8,851 nucleotides of DNA, from positions 1-8,851 of the forward strand of contig CALIWP010000029.1 in NCBI GenBank assembly GCA_938046705.1, read 5' to 3'. Below, piece by piece: positions 6,559-8,851 of the stretch. Every line of letters starts with the position of its first letter. The stretch's first letter is position 1. The position numbers and the translations under genes are program-made. The DNA is from an uncultured Campylobacter sp. GTDB lineage: Bacteria > Campylobacterota > Campylobacteria > Campylobacterales > Campylobacteraceae. Under the pieces are notes generated by a model. It was given only the letters and a program-made list of their open reading frames with translations. It made no database searches and was not told where the DNA came from.

Positions 6559-7376
6559 ACGCCATCTTCGTAGCAAACAAGCCAGCTGGCATGAGCTCAA
6601 ACCACTTTTTAGGGCGACTAAAGAGAAAATACGGCGTTAAAAAGGCTGGATTTTCAGGCACACTTGATCCATTTGCTAGTGGCTGCCTAATAGTCGCTTT
6701 TGGCTCGTATACGAAATTTTTTAGATTTTTAGATAAAAGCCCAAAAGTCTATGAAGCTACGATCTGGCTTGGGGCGAGTAGTCCCAGCATGGACAATGAA
6801 AATATCACTGAAATTTTAAATGTAAAAGAGATAAATTTAGAAAAACTTGAAGCCATAAGAAGTGAGCTGACTGGCAGAATAAGCTACATCCCGCCAAAAT
6901 TTAGCGCCAAACACGTAAATGGCACAAGAGCTTACAAGCTAGCAAGAAGTGGCGAAGAATTTGAGCTAAAGACAGAAACGATGGAAATTTTTGATAGCCA
7001 AATTTTAAACTATTCGCACCCATTTTTAACCATTAGTTTAAGCGTAAGCGAAGGAAGTTATATCCGTTCGTATGCAGAAATTTTTGGAAAAAAGCTTGGT
7101 TATAATGTAACTTTAAGCTCATTAAAAAGAATAAGTGAAGGCAAATTTTGCTACGAAAATGAAAAATTTTTGAATATTTGTGATTTTTTAAACATTCAGA
7201 ATAATACATACTTTGGGGACATAAACGATATTCTTAATGGTAAGAAATTAAAAATTAACGATTTTGAAACACAAAAGCAAGGAATTTATTTGCTAAATTA
7301 TGATAAATTTATGAGCGTAATCCAAATCACGGATGATACTATAAATTACACTCTAAATAAGGTTGAAAAATGTTAA
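6555..7376 (+). CDS. truB: tRNA pseudouridine-55 synthase TruB
   Basis: Converts uridine 55 in the T-loop of tRNAs to pseudouridine. Visible motifs are KPAGMSSN (9-16), the catalytic GTLDP with Asp38 inside GFSGTLDPFASG (32-43), the active-site tyrosine Y66 in VYEATIWLG, PPKFSAKHVNGTRAY (113-127) and the SYIRS motif with Arg171. Length 273 is normal for a TruB with a short C-terminal domain. The ATG overlaps the helicase stop as ATGA, and its own end overlaps csrA by 7 nt, so translation is probably coupled. The last 75 or so codons are extremely AT-rich (42 G+C in 180 bases over 7141-7320, by hand count). Proline is mostly CCA and arginine AGA, unlike the helicase body. The C-terminal region is diverged and carries no motif I recognise. 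Confidence 0.95.
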   Translation: MNAIFVANKPAGMSSNHFLGRLKRKYGVKKAGFSGTLDPFASGCLIVAFGSYTKFFRFLDKSPKVYEATIWLGASSPSMDNENITEILNVKEINLEKLEAIRSELTGRISYIPPKFSAKHVNGTRAYKLARSGEEFELKTETMEIFDSQILNYSHPFLTISLSVSEGSYIRSYAEIFGKKLGYNVTLSSLKRISEGKFCYENEKFLNICDFLNIQNNTYFGDINDILNGKKLKINDFETQKQGIYLLNYDKFMSVIQITDDTINYTLNKVEKC

Positions 7377-7600
7377 TCCTAGCAAGAAAAGAAAATGAAG
7401 AAATTTTAATAGGAAATGACATAAAAGTTGTCATAGTAAATATTTCAAAAAATACCGTTAAACTCGGTATCGAAGCACCACGAAATACAATGATACTAAG
7501 AAGTGAACTAGCAAACGATATCACAAACGAAAATATCCATGCCACAAAAACTGCAAGTGAAGCCGATATCCACGAGCTAGCTAAAAAAATCGAGAAATGA
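7370..7600 (+). CDS. csrA: Carbon storage regulator CsrA (RNA-binding translational regulator)
   Basis: A small dimeric RNA-binding protein that blocks or alters translation of mRNAs bearing GGA motifs. In C. jejuni it represses flaA translation and is antagonised by FliW (known for the family, not visible here). The 76 residues begin MLILARKENEEILIGNDI and contain GIEAPRN (33-39). The RNA-contact positions Leu4, Arg6 and Arg44 are retained. The C-terminal extension beyond about residue 60 matches the longer Campylobacterota form (roughly 75 residues against 61 in E. coli). The ATG lies inside the end of truB, seven bases after AAGG (7359-7362), and the stop overlaps the ispE start by 4 nt, so all three are likely translated together. 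Confidence 0.96.
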   Translation: MLILARKENEEILIGNDIKVVIVNISKNTVKLGIEAPRNTMILRSELANDITNENIHATKTASEADIHELAKKIEK

Positions 7601-8340
7601 AAAGCTTTGCAAAGATAAATGTATTTTTAAAGATAGTTGGTACTAGAGGCAGCTACCACGAAATTTTATCGCGCTTTATCCTCTGTGAGCAGCTTTTTGA
7701 CGAAATTTATTTTAAAAAGTCAGATTCATTTGCCATAGAATGTAACAACCGCGATATAAAAGATAACATCATCCAAAAAGCGGTAGATGAGCTAAAAAGA
7801 GCCGGCTTTTCAAACGAGTTAGATGAGTTTTTTAGCTCTCACAAAATCATCATCAACAAAAATATCCCAATAGGTGCTGGTCTAGGAGGAGGCAGTTCAA
7901 ATGCTGCCACCTTTTTGCTAATGGTAAATGACGAGCTAAATTTAAATATAAAACATGAAAATTTGATGCAAATAGCCTCCAAAATCGGCGCAGATGTGGC
8001 CTTTTTTGTAAGTGACTACAAAGCAGCAAATGTAAGCGGCATAGGCGAGATCATAGAAGAATTTGACGATGAAGTGCCAAATTTAAATATCTTCACGCCA
8101 AATATTTTTTGCTCCACACCGATGGTTTATCAAGAATTTAGAAGCAATTTCTTACAATACATAGACGTTAATGCTGCAAAAAAGATGCAAAATTTAAAGA
8201 GCAAAGAGCTACTTGAAATTTATAAAAATGAGGAGCTAAACGATCTTTTTGCCCCATGCTTTAAGCTCTATCCACAGATGAATGAGTTTAAAGATAAATT
8301 TCTAAGTGGTAGCGGCAGTAGCGTATTTAGCGTAAAATAA
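7597..8340 (+). CDS. ispE: 4-diphosphocytidyl-2-C-methyl-D-erythritol kinase IspE
   Basis: Phosphorylates CDP-methylerythritol with ATP, the fourth step of the MEP (non-mevalonate) route to isoprenoids, in the cytoplasm. GHMP-kinase signatures are in order: AKINVFLKI near the N-terminus with the candidate catalytic Lys6, YHEILS, the ATP-binding [12 protein letters not shown] (91-102), IGADVAFF with the candidate catalytic Asp133, and [11 protein letters not shown] (236-246) at the C-terminus. At 247 residues it is a little shorter than the common 255-290, and the end is trimmed soon after the last motif. The ATG overlaps the csrA stop as ATGA. The change of the usual GADVPFF to GADVAFF leaves the catalytic Asp intact. 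Confidence 0.95.
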   Translation: MKSFAKINVFLKIVGTRGSYHEILSRFILCEQLFDEIYFKKSDSFAIECNNRDIKDNIIQKAVDELKRAGFSNELDEFFSSHKIIINKNIPIGAGLGGGSSNAATFLLMVNDELNLNIKHENLMQIASKIGADVAFFVSDYKAANVSGIGEIIEEFDDEVPNLNIFTPNIFCSTPMVYQEFRSNFLQYIDVNAAKKMQNLKSKELLEIYKNEELNDLFAPCFKLYPQMNEFKDKFLSGSGSSVFSVK

Positions 8341-8354
8341 AAGGTGAAACTTTG
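8341..8354 (+). promoter_or_regulatory. Ribosome-binding site fixing a TTG start for smpB
   Basis: AAGG at 8341-8344 directly follows the ispE stop and sits seven bases before the TTG at 8352. No ATG lies near the expected N-terminus. The translated start, [15 protein letters not shown], matches how SmpB proteins normally begin, so TTG is the real start. Confidence 0.8.
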
Positions 8355-8807
8355 ATAAAAGATCTAGCAAAAAACAAAAAAGCTTTGCATGACTTTAGCA
8401 TACTTGAAACCTTCGAGGCTGGCATCGTTTTAAAAGGTAGCGAAGTCAAGGCTCTAAGGGCTGGTAGAGCAAATTTAAAAGATAGCTTTGTGCGCATCAT
8501 AAAGGGCGAACTTTTCTTACTAAACGCCCACATCAGCTATCTTGAGACCACACATAGCGCATTTCGTCCAAATGAGCGAGCAGCTAGAAAACTTTTGATG
8601 CACAGAAAACAGATCGATAAAATTTTCGGTCAAGTCTCACAAGATGGGCTTACTTTGGTTGTTTTGGCACTTTATCTAAGCGATAAAAACATCGTAAAAG
8701 CAAGACTAGCCCTTGCAAAAGGTAAAAATTTACACGACAAGCGCGAGACTTTAAAAAGACGTGAGGCAGACAAAGAGGCAAGAGCTGCCATAAAAAGATA
8801 TGTTTAA
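8352..8807 (+). CDS. smpB: SsrA-binding protein SmpB (trans-translation)
   Basis: Binds tmRNA (SsrA), delivers it to stalled ribosomes and mimics the missing codon-anticodon pairing so that stuck peptides are tagged and ribosomes freed. The 151 residues are typical. Visible signatures are [10 protein letters not shown] (6-15), [18 protein letters not shown] (19-36) and NLKDSF (41-46) of the OB-fold, then GKNLHDKRE (124-132). The lysine- and arginine-rich tail (133-151) in this family forms a helix in the mRNA channel. The start is TTG. The gene lies 11 nt after ispE, so it is probably in the same transcript. The tmRNA gene itself is not in this window. Confidence 0.95.
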   Translation: MIKDLAKNKKALHDFSILETFEAGIVLKGSEVKALRAGRANLKDSFVRIIKGELFLLNAHISYLETTHSAFRPNERAARKLLMHRKQIDKIFGQVSQDGLTLVVLALYLSDKNIVKARLALAKGKNLHDKRETLKRREADKEARAAIKRYV

Positions 8808-8815
8808 GGGATAAG

Positions 8816-8851
8816 ATGAAAAATTTACTCGTTTTAATAATCACTTTATTT
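8816..8851 (+). CDS. Start of a probably exported or membrane protein (partial)
   Basis: Twelve codons (MKNLLVLIITLF) run to the window edge. The ATG follows smpB by 8 nt, and the AAGGG at 8806-8810, overlapping the smpB stop, gives a five-base spacing. A lysine followed by an unbroken hydrophobic stretch suggests a signal peptide or first membrane helix. From memory, the gene after smpB is exbB in H. pylori, and a periplasmic thioredoxin-like protein occurs near this locus in C. jejuni. The fragment cannot decide between these or other options. Confidence 0.6.
   Translation, partial: MKNLLVLIITLF

Noticed and set aside
1..8851. CRISPR array, tRNA or rRNA genes, tmRNA, insertion sequence or long direct repeats
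   Set aside because: None found by eye. Inverted and direct repeats are short, and all large open frames match known families.

Overview
The window looks like chromosome of a Campylobacter or a close Campylobacterota relative. The reasons are an AT-rich background with dense AAATTT runs, weak -35 elements with clear -10 boxes, and the gene order helicase-truB-csrA-ispE-smpB, which I recall from Campylobacter (Helicobacter pylori keeps csrA-ispE-smpB). No database was consulted; the family calls rest on motifs and remembered family sequences.

Left part (1-3265): a 261-bp AT-rich leader with candidate -10 boxes, a partial Fur-like site and a hairpin precedes a 986-residue TonB-dependent outer-membrane receptor. 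The receptor resembles the HpuB/HgpA hemoglobin-haptoglobin receptors. It stands alone and ends at a strong intrinsic terminator. A few codons of a divergent gene may lie at the very left edge.

Middle (3266-4485): a LysR-type regulator on the minus strand faces the receptor gene tail to tail. It is separated from the next operon by a 164-bp divergent promoter region.

Right part (4486-8851): a tightly packed plus-strand operon encodes a UvrD/PcrA/Rep-type helicase, tRNA pseudouridine-55 synthase TruB, the RNA-binding regulator CsrA, the isoprenoid enzyme IspE and the trans-translation protein SmpB. The first 12 codons of a probably exported or membrane protein follow. The first three junctions overlap by 4, 7 and 4 nt, so translational coupling is likely; smpB starts at TTG.

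The most notable signal is a sharp change in base composition and codon choice inside the 3' end of the helicase gene, near 6300-6360. To its left the DNA is GC-richer, with CCG proline and CGC arginine codons. To its right it is AT-richer, with CCA and AGA, falling to about 23% GC at the end of truB. The reading frame and gene order are intact across the join. This suggests homologous recombination between Campylobacter lineages of different GC content, or a chimeric assembly. No CRISPR array, tRNA, rRNA, insertion sequence or clearly new system was seen.
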